10,942 nt of DNA from CAG-791 sp963596015 (GTDB lineage Bacteria; Bacillota; Clostridia; Lachnospirales; Lachnospiraceae): positions 1 through 10,942 of the forward strand of contig CAVBJS010000074.1 of the NCBI GenBank assembly GCA_963596015.1, given 5' to 3'. The first letter of the stretch is position 1; every line of letters begins with the position of its first letter. Under the pieces are notes generated by a model that was not told the origin of the DNA, searched no databases, and saw nothing but the letters and a program-made list of their open reading frames with translations. The translations under genes were made by a program, and so were the position numbers. Below, in pieces: positions 1 through 7,471 of this stretch.

Positions 1-48
1 ACAGTAACGAGACGGCTGCTTCATTCTAGAGAGAAGGTAGGGGACATC

Positions 49-2673
49 ATGGTACAGATCATCAACACGACAGCAGAGTACGAACAGAATCCGGTGGGCA
101 TTTCCAAATGCCCCGCATTTTCCTGGAAGATACAGGGGGATCACCAGGGCATCCATCAGCAGGCCTATACCCTTCGTATAGCGGCGGATGCGGATTTTAC
201 ACAGATCTTATTTGAAAAGAGTCAGGAGAGTGCCCAGTCGGTGCACGTAACGATCCCGGAGTGGGAGGTCGAGTCGCTGACCAGATATTACTGGCAGGTG
301 GCAGTGAAGACTACAGAGGGAGAAGAGAGCGGCTTTTCCGAGGCCGGCACCTTTGTGACCGCATTTACCGCACCGGAGCAGTGGAAGGCGCAGATGATCA
401 GCGCGGAGACACCGGAGGATGCGGACAATTCCAAGGGCACCTACCTGCGGAAGGAATTTACGGCAGCGAAGCCTGTAAAGAGCGCCTACCTGTGCGCCAC
501 CGCCTTTGGCCTGTACCAGGCATATCTGGACGGAGAGAAGGTTGGAGAGGACGAGCTGACACCCGGATGGACTAGCTATAACAAGCATCTGGTATACCAG
601 ACCTACGATGTGACCGCACAGCTGCAGGAGAGCGGCAAGGCAGACCATTGTCTGGGTGCTATGCTGGGAGCCGGTTACTATAAGGGAAAGATGGGCTTTT
701 TAAGCCTTCGCAATAACTACGGCAAGCAGACCGGTTTCCTGGCCCAGCTGACCATTACCTACGAGGATGGCACCAAAGAGACCATCGTCACAGACCAGTC
801 CTGGCAGGGGGCAGACAGCCCGGTTCTTTTCGCAGAGATCTATGACGGCGAGATCTACGATGCCAGAGAGGAGATCGAAGGCTGGTGCGAGGCAGGTACC
901 CAGGAGGAGCCGGCTAAGAAGGCGAAATGGCATGAAGTGCAGATACTTCCCTGCGATAAGAACACCCTGACAGCCCAGTTCGGCGCTAAGGTGGCGGAGC
1001 AGGAGGAGCTGCCGGCTAAGAAGATCTTCACTACCCCGGAGGGAGATACGGTCATTGACTTTGGCCAGAACCATGCGGGATGGATCCACGCCTGCATGCA
1101 CCATACCAAGGCTGGTGAAGTGACAGAGTTAGACTGCTTTGAGTCCCTGGATGCCAAGGGCAATGTATATATCGAAAATCTGCGTGGCGCAAAGAACCGC
1201 TTCGTCTATACCTGTAAGGGCGCAGAGAAGGAAGAATATCATCCTCACTTCACCTACCAGGGCTATCGCTATGCCAAGGTGGTATCCTGGGCCGGTGATC
1301 CGCTGGAAGCAGAGGATGTGTGCGCTTATGCCGTTTACTCCAAGATGGATAAGACAGGCGAATTCAGCTGCTCCAATCCGGATATCAACCAGCTCTGGAG
1401 CAACATTACCTGGAGCCTTCGCAGCAATTTTGTGGACATTCCCACCGACTGCCCTCAGCGCAATGAGCGGGTGGGCTGGACCGGCGATGCACAGATCTTC
1501 TGCCCGACGGCCAGCTATATCCGGGGTGTTTATCTCTTCTTCGAAAAGTGGCTTAAGGATGTGGCCTGCGACCAGACACCGGAGGGCGGCGTTCCCCACG
1601 TGGTGCCGGATATCATTACCCCCAATATCAACAAGGTAAATGACTGGCTCTGCGGCCAGGGTACTCACTCTGCAGCAGCCTGGGCCGACGTGGCAGTGCT
1701 CAATCCCTGGAACCTGTATCTGGTCTACGGAGATGAGCGGATCCTTTCCGAGCAGTATGAGAGCATGAAGAAATGGATTCAGTTCATGGAGAGCCATGCC
1801 AAGGGTATTATCTGGAATTACAAGCTGCAGTTCGGAGATTGGGTGGCCTTAGACGCGGAGGAAGGAAGCTACTTCGGCGCTACGCCCAACGATCTGACCT
1901 GCACGGCTTACTACGCATACTCCACAGGCATCTTCGCAAAGATCGCCGGCATCCTTGGCAAGACAGAGGATGCGGCTTACTACAGCGCTCTGGCAGAGAA
2001 GATCAAGAAGGGCTTTGCAGAGGAATTCTTTGATCCGGCTACCAAGGGCATGAAGGTGCAGACCCAGACAGCCCATATCATTGCACTGTACTTTGACCTG
2101 ACCCCGGAGGAATATAAAGAGCAGACCGTACAGGAACTGGTGGATCTGCTGGCAAAGGAAAACGGCCACCTGGTGACAGGCTTTGTGGGCACACCTTACT
2201 TTACCCACGCATTGAGCCAGAATGGTCATATCAAGGAGGCTTACGAACTGCTGTTAAAGGATGATTTCCCGTCCTGGCTGTACCAGGTCAAGGCAGGGGC
2301 CACCACCATATGGGAGCACTGGGACGGCTTAAAGCCCGACGGCACCATGTGGAGCGCCGATATGAACTCCTTTAACCACTATGCTTACGGCTCTATCGCA
2401 GAGTGGCTGATCAAGGTAGTAGCCGGTATCTGCTGCGATGAGACAAAGCCGGGTTATCAGCATGTGAAGTTCGCACCCCAGCCGGGCGGCGGCCTCACAG
2501 AGGCACAGGGTACCTTCCAGTCTGTCTATGGACAGGTAAAGAGCGCATGGCGCGTGGAAGGGGATAAGGTAAAGCTCCACATCGAGCTGCCTGCCAACAC
2601 CACTGGCACCCTGTACTGGAAGGAGCAGGTCATCCAACTGGAAAACGGCACCTATGATCTGGAAATGGCCTAG
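49..2673 (+). CDS. Alpha-L-rhamnosidase, glycoside hydrolase family 78, cytoplasmic
   Basis: It removes terminal alpha-L-rhamnose from glycosides or pectin-derived oligosaccharides by inversion. The 874 residues show the usual GH78 order: an N-terminal Ig/fibronectin-like domain (about 1-105, opening with the typical NPVGI...P.FSW pattern), Bac_rhamnosid_N (about 135-290), a concanavalin-like domain (about 320-430), the six-hairpin catalytic barrel (about 435-785) and a C-terminal beta domain (about 790-865). The barrel carries the signature DCPQRNERVGWTGDAQ. From family knowledge, E473 is the likely general acid, with D467 and D480 beside it, and E756 in TTIWEHW the likely general base. There is no signal peptide or membrane segment, so the enzyme should act on imported sugar. 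The ATG follows a purine-rich AGAAGGTAGGGGA Shine-Dalgarno. A strong terminator follows, so the gene is probably transcribed separately from the downstream genes, possibly with genes left of the window. Family assignment is secure; the aglycone is unknown. Confidence 0.95.
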   Translation: MVQIINTTAEYEQNPVGISKCPAFSWKIQGDHQGIHQQAYTLRIAADADFTQILFEKSQESAQSVHVTIPEWEVESLTRYYWQVAVKTTEGEESGFSEAGTFVTAFTAPEQWKAQMISAETPEDADNSKGTYLRKEFTAAKPVKSAYLCATAFGLYQAYLDGEKVGEDELTPGWTSYNKHLVYQTYDVTAQLQESGKADHCLGAMLGAGYYKGKMGFLSLRNNYGKQTGFLAQLTITYEDGTKETIVTDQSWQGADSPVLFAEIYDGEIYDAREEIEGWCEAGTQEEPAKKAKWHEVQILPCDKNTLTAQFGAKVAEQEELPAKKIFTTPEGDTVIDFGQNHAGWIHACMHHTKAGEVTELDCFESLDAKGNVYIENLRGAKNRFVYTCKGAEKEEYHPHFTYQGYRYAKVVSWAGDPLEAEDVCAYAVYSKMDKTGEFSCSNPDINQLWSNITWSLRSNFVDIPTDCPQRNERVGWTGDAQIFCPTASYIRGVYLFFEKWLKDVACDQTPEGGVPHVVPDIITPNINKVNDWLCGQGTHSAAAWADVAVLNPWNLYLVYGDERILSEQYESMKKWIQFMESHAKGIIWNYKLQFGDWVALDAEEGSYFGATPNDLTCTAYYAYSTGIFAKIAGILGKTEDAAYYSALAEKIKKGFAEEFFDPATKGMKVQTQTAHIIALYFDLTPEEYKEQTVQELVDLLAKENGHLVTGFVGTPYFTHALSQNGHIKEAYELLLKDDFPSWLYQVKAGATTIWEHWDGLKPDGTMWSADMNSFNHYAYGSIAEWLIKVVAGICCDETKPGYQHVKFAPQPGGGLTEAQGTFQSVYGQVKSAWRVEGDKVKLHIELPANTTGTLYWKEQVIQLENGTYDLEMA

Positions 2674-2697
2674 ACATATATAGCAAAGGAAGAGCAG

Positions 2698-2739
2698 AAC
2701 CTGAAGGATTCCGAAAAAACGTGAGTCCTTCAGGTTTTT
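2698..2739 (+). terminator. Intrinsic terminator after the rhamnosidase gene
   Basis: A perfect 11-bp stem (AACCTGAAGGA at 2698-2708 with TCCTTCAGGTT at 2726-2736) encloses a 17-nt loop and runs into a five-T tract (2735-2739). It lies 24 nt after the rhamnosidase stop codon. It should insulate that gene from the kinase gene. The 180 nt that follow hold no recognisable gene or clear promoter hexamers. Confidence 0.93.
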
Positions 2740-2921
2740 AAGACTGGGCAGAAGCTGCGGCATAACAAAGCGCTATGATGTGGCAGACAGCATGAGGAGG
2801 CGATCGCAAGTACTTATCCGGGCATTATCAAGGCATAGGCATATGTGTTGCACCTGATGTTTCACGCCGTGACATTACGCAGTGCCCGGGACAGATCGTG
2901 CTGCAGAAAGAAGGGGCTGGT

Positions 2922-4664
2922 ATGAATTTCATAAAAAAACTAAAGCAAAAACTAAACGCCATATCCTTTCGCAACCTGCTGATCCTTTTGATGGTAGGAG
3001 TGACTTCGCTGCTGCTGATCCTGACAGGAACCATTATGGTGGTGTATTTCAGGAATTATGTGGAGGAAGAATACAAGGAAAACCATGACTCCTATATGGC
3101 GCTGTTCAGTGATTTTCTGGGCAATGAATTTGAGGTGATCATAGACGATGCCAGAAGCCTTCTGGAAAACGGCCGTTTTGTGAGCATTATGGAGGATAAC
3201 CAGACAGGCCGGCGGGATTCTCTGTATTTTTCCACGGATGAGCAGATCCAGATCGACAGGACCCTGACGAATCTGGTGGACAATCATGAGTACGTCAGAG
3301 CCATGCTGGTGGTCAGCAACTCCGGAAAATTCCGCTACATTGCCAAGAGAGGCAATGCCAGCATGATGTATGAATACTATCGGGACAGCAGTCTGCTGGA
3401 TGCGGACTGGGTCACCACGGCGCAGGAGGCCATGGGAAAAGAAGTCATCCTGAGTTGGAACGTGCTGGATGAGGAGGATCAGGAAAATCTATCTATCGTC
3501 AAGCAGCTGATCAATCCCGCCACCCAGAAGGACATGGGGTACCTGGTGATCACCATCTCTCCTAAGATCATCCGGCAGACCCTGGCCAGCCATGGAAATA
3601 TTCTGGAAAATAACCGATACTTTATCGTAAATCCCAAGGAGGACCGGGAAAGCGGCCGCTATCTGGTCTATGCCAACAATCTGGAGGAGGAAGACCTGCC
3701 AAAGATCATGCAGGATTATGCCGATGAAAAGTATACCACCTATGTATACGGCAGCCATTATGAGGAGATTTCCGGTTGGGACATCGTCAGCGTCATTCCC
3801 AAGACGGATCTGGATGCGGCTACCTATCCCATCCGTATGTTCATCACCATCTGCGTGGGGCTGTCCCTTTTGATCTGCATTCCGCTTTCCAGTCTGATGG
3901 TAACCAGGATCAATAAGCCCCTCAGCCAGATGAAGGAGGCCATTCAGGCCCTGGGCAGCGGTGATTACCGACCGGAGATCACCTTCGATGACAGCGAAAT
4001 CGGCAAGGTGGGACAATATCTGCTGGATACCTCCAGAAATAACCTGGAATTGCGGGAGAAGCTCATCACATCGGAACTGAATGAAAAAGAGGCGGAGCTT
4101 TTGCTCTTGCAGGAGCGGATCAATCCCCATTTCCTCTATAATACACTGGATGCCATTTACTTCATGGCGGTCATCGACGAAGCGGATGATGTGGCGGAAA
4201 TGGTGAAGTGCCTTTCGGAGGTGTTCCGGTTAAGCCTTAACAATGGAGATAAACTGATCTCCATCGGAGAGGAAATGAAAAAGATCCGGGCTTACATGAA
4301 GATTCAGAACATGCGCTATCAGGATAAATTCATGCTGGAGATCGACGTGGATGAAGAGATCCTGTCTTGCCGGATCCTGACCTTCCTGCTGCAGCCGGTT
4401 GTGGAAAATGCGGTCATACACGGCTTAGAGCCCAAGGTGGGCTCCGGGATCGTCAGCATCGTGGGATACAGAGAGCAGGAGGACGTGCGCATCACCATTC
4501 ATGACAACGGCGTGGGCATCCAGGATATCAGCTGCATAGAAAGCGGCTACGGCATCAAGAATATCAGGGAGCGGATCCGGATGTACTACGGTAAGGAGTA
4601 CGACGTCTCCATCGAAAGCGAGCCGGGAGAGGGAACCACGGTGTTTTTCCGGTTTCCGGTGTGA
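2922..4664 (+). CDS. Membrane sensor histidine kinase, YesM type (LytS/His_kinase family)
   Basis: This sensor kinase of a two-component system probably detects a sugar ligand outside the membrane and phosphorylates the regulator encoded next. In the 580-residue protein, TM1 spans about 18-43, an extracellular dCache-like sensor region about 44-300, and TM2 about 305-327. A HAMP linker (about 328-378) and short coiled coil lead to the His_kinase domain with ERINPHFLYNTLD (phospho-acceptor H403). The HATPase domain has its N box at E495/N496, a DNGVGI motif from D528 and a GYGIKNI glycine loop from G542. I chose the ATG at 2922 because an AGAAGGGG Shine-Dalgarno sits about 6 nt upstream and the basic MNFIKKLKQK start suits a TM1 anchor. 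A GTG at 2898 in the same frame has no good ribosome site. It is separated from the response regulator gene by 53 nt containing a repeat-derived ribosome site. Family is clear; the ligand is unknown. Confidence 0.94.
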   Translation: MNFIKKLKQKLNAISFRNLLILLMVGVTSLLLILTGTIMVVYFRNYVEEEYKENHDSYMALFSDFLGNEFEVIIDDARSLLENGRFVSIMEDNQTGRRDSLYFSTDEQIQIDRTLTNLVDNHEYVRAMLVVSNSGKFRYIAKRGNASMMYEYYRDSSLLDADWVTTAQEAMGKEVILSWNVLDEEDQENLSIVKQLINPATQKDMGYLVITISPKIIRQTLASHGNILENNRYFIVNPKEDRESGRYLVYANNLEEEDLPKIMQDYADEKYTTYVYGSHYEEISGWDIVSVIPKTDLDAATYPIRMFITICVGLSLLICIPLSSLMVTRINKPLSQMKEAIQALGSGDYRPEITFDDSEIGKVGQYLLDTSRNNLELREKLITSELNEKEAELLLLQERINPHFLYNTLDAIYFMAVIDEADDVAEMVKCLSEVFRLSLNNGDKLISIGEEMKKIRAYMKIQNMRYQDKFMLEIDVDEEILSCRILTFLLQPVVENAVIHGLEPKVGSGIVSIVGYREQEDVRITIHDNGVGIQDISCIESGYGIKNIRERIRMYYGKEYDVSIESEPGEGTTVFFRFPV

Positions 4665-4670
4665 GGTACT

Positions 4671-4717
4671 TTCGCGCAGCCGCAGTAAATATTTAATTGC
4701 GGATTTAAGAGGTAAAC
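4671..4717 (+). repeat. 3' half of the intergenic two-hairpin repeat, carrying the regulator's ribosome site
   Basis: The linker TTCGCGCA (4671-4678) and GCCGCAG arm (4679-4685) are identical to the copy at 7398-7471. The second arm ATTGCGG (4696-4702) pairs with CCGCAGT (4680-4686), including one G-U pair. The loop here is AT-rich and longer. The unit ends in AAGAGGTAAAC directly against the ATG at 4718, so it provides the Shine-Dalgarno. The first hairpin of the family is absent; that position is occupied by the end of the kinase gene. Confidence 0.7.
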
Positions 4718-5740
4718 ATGAAAAAACTTGTAATAGTAGACGATGAAAAGATCGTGGTACAGGGGCTTACGGCCATCATCAACAGGATCGGACTGAACGT
4801 GGAGGTGGTGGGCTCTGCGGATAACGGCGTGGACGGCTGCCGGGTCATCCGGGAGCAGGAACCGGATGTGGTCATTACTGATATCCGCATGCCGGCCATG
4901 GACGGTCTGTCCATGATCGAGGAGATGCATGAGGAATTTCCCCAGACCCAGTTCGTGGTGATCAGCGGATATACGGAGTTTGTGTATACCAAGCGGGCCA
5001 TCCGGCTGGGGGTGCTGGATTATATCGACAAGCCCATAACCATTGAAAAGGTAAAGGGGCTCTTTGAAAAGATAGGGCAGGAGGACAGAAGGAAAAGCCT
5101 GTCGGAAGTTAAGACCTACGGGGACGAATCGGTGATCAATGCGCTGATGATCGAAAACGCCGGGGAATTCGTGAAACAGACGGAAGAATTCCTCCAGGAA
5201 GCCCGGAAGAATTGCAGCTCCGCATCGGAGTATAAGGAAGAATGCTATCGCTTCATGTGCGTCATTCAGGGTATCTATGCGGGGAAAAAGAAGCACTACG
5301 ACGACTTTATCCTGGTGCCCTGTGAAAAGGTCATGTCCATGGAATCCGAGGAAGAGGCCTCCGACTATGTGATGCAGAACGTGCACCGGATCGCCTCCCA
5401 GATGGAAGCGGATCAAAAGGGGTCAAACCATCACGTCATCCGCCAGCTCCTGCAGTATATCAACGAGAATTACAACCGGGATATCGGCCTGACGGAATTA
5501 GGAGAGCTGGTGGACTTAAATGCCACCTATCTGAGCATCCTCTTTAAAAAGGAGATGGGCAAGAGCTACGTGAAGTACCTGACAGAGCTGCGGATCCAGA
5601 AAGCCAAGGAATTCTTAGCAGAGGGAAAAAAGGTCAATGAAGTGGCGGAGATCGTGGGCTTTAGCAATTACAGGTACTTTTGTGATGTCTTTAAGAAACA
5701 TGTAGGAAAAACCCCCAGCGAATATCGAAATGATGTATAA
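4718..5740 (+). CDS. Response regulator with AraC-type DNA-binding domain, YesN type
   Basis: This is the transcriptional partner of the preceding kinase and probably activates the importer genes just downstream. The 340-residue protein begins with a receiver domain (about 1-120): acidic pair D8/D9, phospho-acceptor D55 in VVITDIRMP, S83 in VVISGYTEF and K105 in YIDKP. A linker of about 115 residues without a recognised motif follows. The C-terminal AraC/XylS domain (about 240-340) has two helix-turn-helix units: GLTELGELVDLNATYLSILF, then VNEVAEIVGFSNYRYF followed by the FKKHVGKTPSEYR ending typical of the family. The start is fixed by AAGAGGTAAAC supplied by the repeat upstream. The gene is followed by an AT-rich 187-nt gap, the natural place for its own binding sites. 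The assignment is secure; the target is inferred from position. Confidence 0.95.
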   Translation: MKKLVIVDDEKIVVQGLTAIINRIGLNVEVVGSADNGVDGCRVIREQEPDVVITDIRMPAMDGLSMIEEMHEEFPQTQFVVISGYTEFVYTKRAIRLGVLDYIDKPITIEKVKGLFEKIGQEDRRKSLSEVKTYGDESVINALMIENAGEFVKQTEEFLQEARKNCSSASEYKEECYRFMCVIQGIYAGKKKHYDDFILVPCEKVMSMESEEEASDYVMQNVHRIASQMEADQKGSNHHVIRQLLQYINENYNRDIGLTELGELVDLNATYLSILFKKEMGKSYVKYLTELRIQKAKEFLAEGKKVNEVAEIVGFSNYRYFCDVFKKHVGKTPSEYRNDV

Positions 5741-5846
5741 GTTGCACATCAAAAAGCAGATGCGCATGGCGGAAATGTTCACTTTTTTAAAAAAATCATA
5801 CCTAAAACAGTAAAAACCGGACATTTTATAAAAAATTAACAACTAT
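5741..5846 (+). promoter_or_regulatory. Probable promoter/operator region for the importer genes
   Basis: This AT-rich stretch follows the regulator stop codon and contains no gene. It has a T6A7 run (5784-5796) and two TATAAA boxes (5827-5832 and 5844-5849) that could be -10 elements. Neither has a good TTGACA-like -35 at normal spacing, which fits activator-dependent transcription by the adjacent AraC-type regulator but does not prove it. If the hairpin starting at 5847 is transcribed whole, the 5827 box is the better candidate. I could not identify regulator half-sites or a convincing catabolite-repression site. Confidence 0.4.
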
Positions 5847-5926
5847 AAAAACCTCTCTTTCGGTGGTATCGTTTAATCAGGGCACAGATATATGGGTGCC
5901 GGCGAGAAACTTTAAGGGAGGTTTTT
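5847..5926 (+). promoter_or_regulatory. Leader hairpin that can sequester the binding-protein gene's Shine-Dalgarno
   Basis: AAAAACCTCTCTT (5847-5859) is complementary over 13 positions, with one G-U pair, to AAGGGAGGTTTTT (5914-5926). The second arm contains the GGGAGG Shine-Dalgarno of the gene starting at 5928. The 54-nt interior holds a smaller stem, GGCAC (5881-5885) with GTGCC (5896-5900), and a possible GTTT/AAAC stem (5871-5874 with 5907-5910). The closed form would hide the ribosome site. It also resembles a terminator, because the GC-containing stem runs into six T residues. I do not recognise it as a known riboswitch class. Confidence 0.55.
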
Positions 5927-5927
5927 T

Positions 5928-7319
5928 ATGAAGAGGAAACTTTTAGCAGGCTTGTTGGCCACAGCAATGGTGGCAACAATGTTGACCGGATGTGGTTCCA
6001 GCTCATCCAGTTCCACAGCAGAGAGTGCTGATGCAACCACAGAGGCAGCTGCTGACGAGAGCGCAGATGCAGCAGAGACAGCTACCGTAGCAGACGGTGA
6101 GGATCCGCAGCTGGAGAAGTCCTTCAAGATCCTTTCTATCTGGGATCAGGACAGCGATAACGGCGAGCTGATCACCAAGATCGCTGATCAGTATATTGCA
6201 GATGTTAACCCGAATTTCTCCTATGAGTATGAGTATGTATCCTCTGATGATCTGAGAACCAAGGTTGCAACCCTGTTATCTTCCAACGATCTGCCGGATA
6301 TGTTCGCATATGAAGCAGGTGCTCCGTTAGTAGATTACATTGAAGCAGGCAAGGTAGTAAACATCTCCGAGCTGCTGAAGACTTACAACTGCGAGGACGC
6401 TATGGATCCTTCCGCAGTATCTCTGTTAAAGACCCTGTCCGGCACAGATGATATTTACGATCTGCCCCTTGGTCTTAACGTAGAAGGCTTCTGGTACAAC
6501 AAGGCTCTGTTCGAGCAGGCCGGTATCGAGAATCCGCCTACAACCTGGGATGAGTTCGAAGAAGATTGCCAGAAGCTGCAGGATGCAGGCATTCAGCCTC
6601 TTTCCGCAGGTGGTTCCGATAAGTGGGGCGTTACCCGTGTGATCAACGCTTACCTGGTAAGAACCGGTGGCGCAGACGCAATGGCTAAGGCTAAGAGCGG
6701 CGAAGCATCTTACACCGATGATGTTTATGTAGCAGCAGCAGCTAAGGTTCAGGAATGGGCTGACAAGGGCTGGTTCGGCGATGGCGTAAACACCGTAGAT
6801 ATGACCACTGCAGGTCAGATGCTCATGAATGGTCAGGCAGCTATGTTCTACAACGGCTCCTGGTTTGCTGAGAACCTGAATGATACCTCTGCTAACAAGG
6901 CAGGCGAAGACGGCATTGGCTTCTTCAACGTACCTGTTGCAGATGAGAAGATCAGCCCTATCACAGAGTACTCTATGAACTGCGGCAACATCCTTTGCCT
7001 GTCTCAGGATAAGTACGACGAAGCAACCGGCTGGTTCATCAAGTACTTCGTAGAGCACATGGGTGATGTAGCTATGGAGACCCAGGGTACTGTAAAGGGT
7101 TACACCTACACCGCATCTGCTGATGCAGTAAAGCCTTACACCCAGATCGTTCTTGACGAGATCGACAAGGCAACAAGCGCATTTACCTGGTTCGAGGCAA
7201 CTCTTGCAAGTGAGGTTTCCTCTGTAGCACAGGAGCAGGTACAGGCACTGATGACAGATGATATTACAGCAGAAGAATACATGCAGCTGATCCAGGATGC
7301 CAGTGATCTTGCAAACTAA
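5928..7319 (+). CDS. Extracellular sugar-binding lipoprotein of an ABC importer
   Basis: This protein captures a carbohydrate outside the cell and delivers it to the permease pair encoded downstream. The 463-residue protein begins with a lipoprotein signal: basic MKRK, a hydrophobic core, and lipobox LTGC with Cys22 as the lipidation site. A Ser/Ala/Glu/Asp-rich linker (about 23-58) tethers it to the membrane. The rest (about 63-463) is a family 1 solute-binding fold, with typical stretches such as LPDMFAYEAG, PLGLNVEGFWYNKALFEQAGI, PPTTWDEFEEDCQKLQDAG and GQAAMFYNGSW. The ATG follows GGGAGG at normal spacing inside a potentially occluding leader. Codon choice looks more selective than in the kinase gene (many GCA/GCT, AAG and GTA/GTT, few CGG), which fits high expression. 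The ligand cannot be read from sequence; a rhamnose-containing oligosaccharide is inferred from neighbours. Confidence 0.95.
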   Translation: MKRKLLAGLLATAMVATMLTGCGSSSSSSTAESADATTEAAADESADAAETATVADGEDPQLEKSFKILSIWDQDSDNGELITKIADQYIADVNPNFSYEYEYVSSDDLRTKVATLLSSNDLPDMFAYEAGAPLVDYIEAGKVVNISELLKTYNCEDAMDPSAVSLLKTLSGTDDIYDLPLGLNVEGFWYNKALFEQAGIENPPTTWDEFEEDCQKLQDAGIQPLSAGGSDKWGVTRVINAYLVRTGGADAMAKAKSGEASYTDDVYVAAAAKVQEWADKGWFGDGVNTVDMTTAGQMLMNGQAAMFYNGSWFAENLNDTSANKAGEDGIGFFNVPVADEKISPITEYSMNCGNILCLSQDKYDEATGWFIKYFVEHMGDVAMETQGTVKGYTYTASADAVKPYTQIVLDEIDKATSAFTWFEATLASEVSSVAQEQVQALMTDDITAEEYMQLIQDASDLAN

Positions 7320-7340
7320 CATCTAACATGTAAGCCAGCG

Positions 7341-7367
7341 AGGGAGCGCCTGTGAGCGCTCCCTTTT
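7341..7367 (+). terminator. Terminator-like hairpin between binding protein and permease genes
   Basis: AGGGAGCGC (7341-7349) pairs perfectly with GCGCTCCCT (7356-7364) around a 6-nt loop, followed by a short T run (7364-7367). The stem is strong and GC-rich but the U tract is weak. Partial termination or 3'-end protection that leaves the lipoprotein message more abundant than the permease message is likely. This is common in sugar ABC operons. Confidence 0.75.
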
Positions 7368-7397
7368 AAGTGTTTTGCGGCCGCGACATCCTTGGAA

Positions 7398-7471
7398 ATC
7401 GCATCAGAGAATTCGCCTTCGCGAAATTCTCTTCGCGCAGCCGCAGCAGGCTGCGGCAAAAAGAGGTAAAT
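7398..7471 (+). repeat. Intergenic two-hairpin repeat, complete copy, ending in the first permease's ribosome site
   Basis: Hairpin A (7407-7431) has arms GAGAATTCGC and GCGAAATTCTC with a CTTC loop and a single bulged A. An 8-nt linker TTCGCGCA leads to hairpin B (7440-7457), arms GCCGCAG and CTGCGGC around CAGG. The unit ends with AAGAGGTAAAT, which abuts the ATG at 7472 and is its Shine-Dalgarno. Compared with the copy at 8442-8517, differences are mainly in loops, the bulge and the linker. Confidence 0.88.

Noticed and set aside
2898..2921. GTG start for the histidine kinase, eight residues upstream
   Set aside because: No Shine-Dalgarno precedes the GTG, whereas AGAAGGGG is well placed before the ATG at 2922.
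5778..5849. A precise sigma-A promoter before the binding-protein gene
   Set aside because: TTCACT (5778), GGACAT (5819) and TTAACA (5836) are -35-like and TATAAA occurs twice, but no pair has both good match and 16-18 nt spacing.
5847..5926. Assignment of the leader to a known riboswitch class
   Set aside because: I compared it from memory with several common classes (c-di-GMP, preQ1, fluoride, THF, glycine) and saw no matching core, so no class is claimed.
6426..7322. 298-codon open frame antisense to the binding-protein gene
   Set aside because: Its protein is Cys/Leu-rich without domains, it lies wholly inside a clear gene, and the frame is open because of codon bias on the sense strand.
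7370..7471. N-terminal extension of the first permease by 34 residues
   Set aside because: The extension is translated from the hairpin repeat and has no ribosome site. The ATG at 7472 has AAGAGGTAAA directly upstream and gives a normal permease N-terminus.
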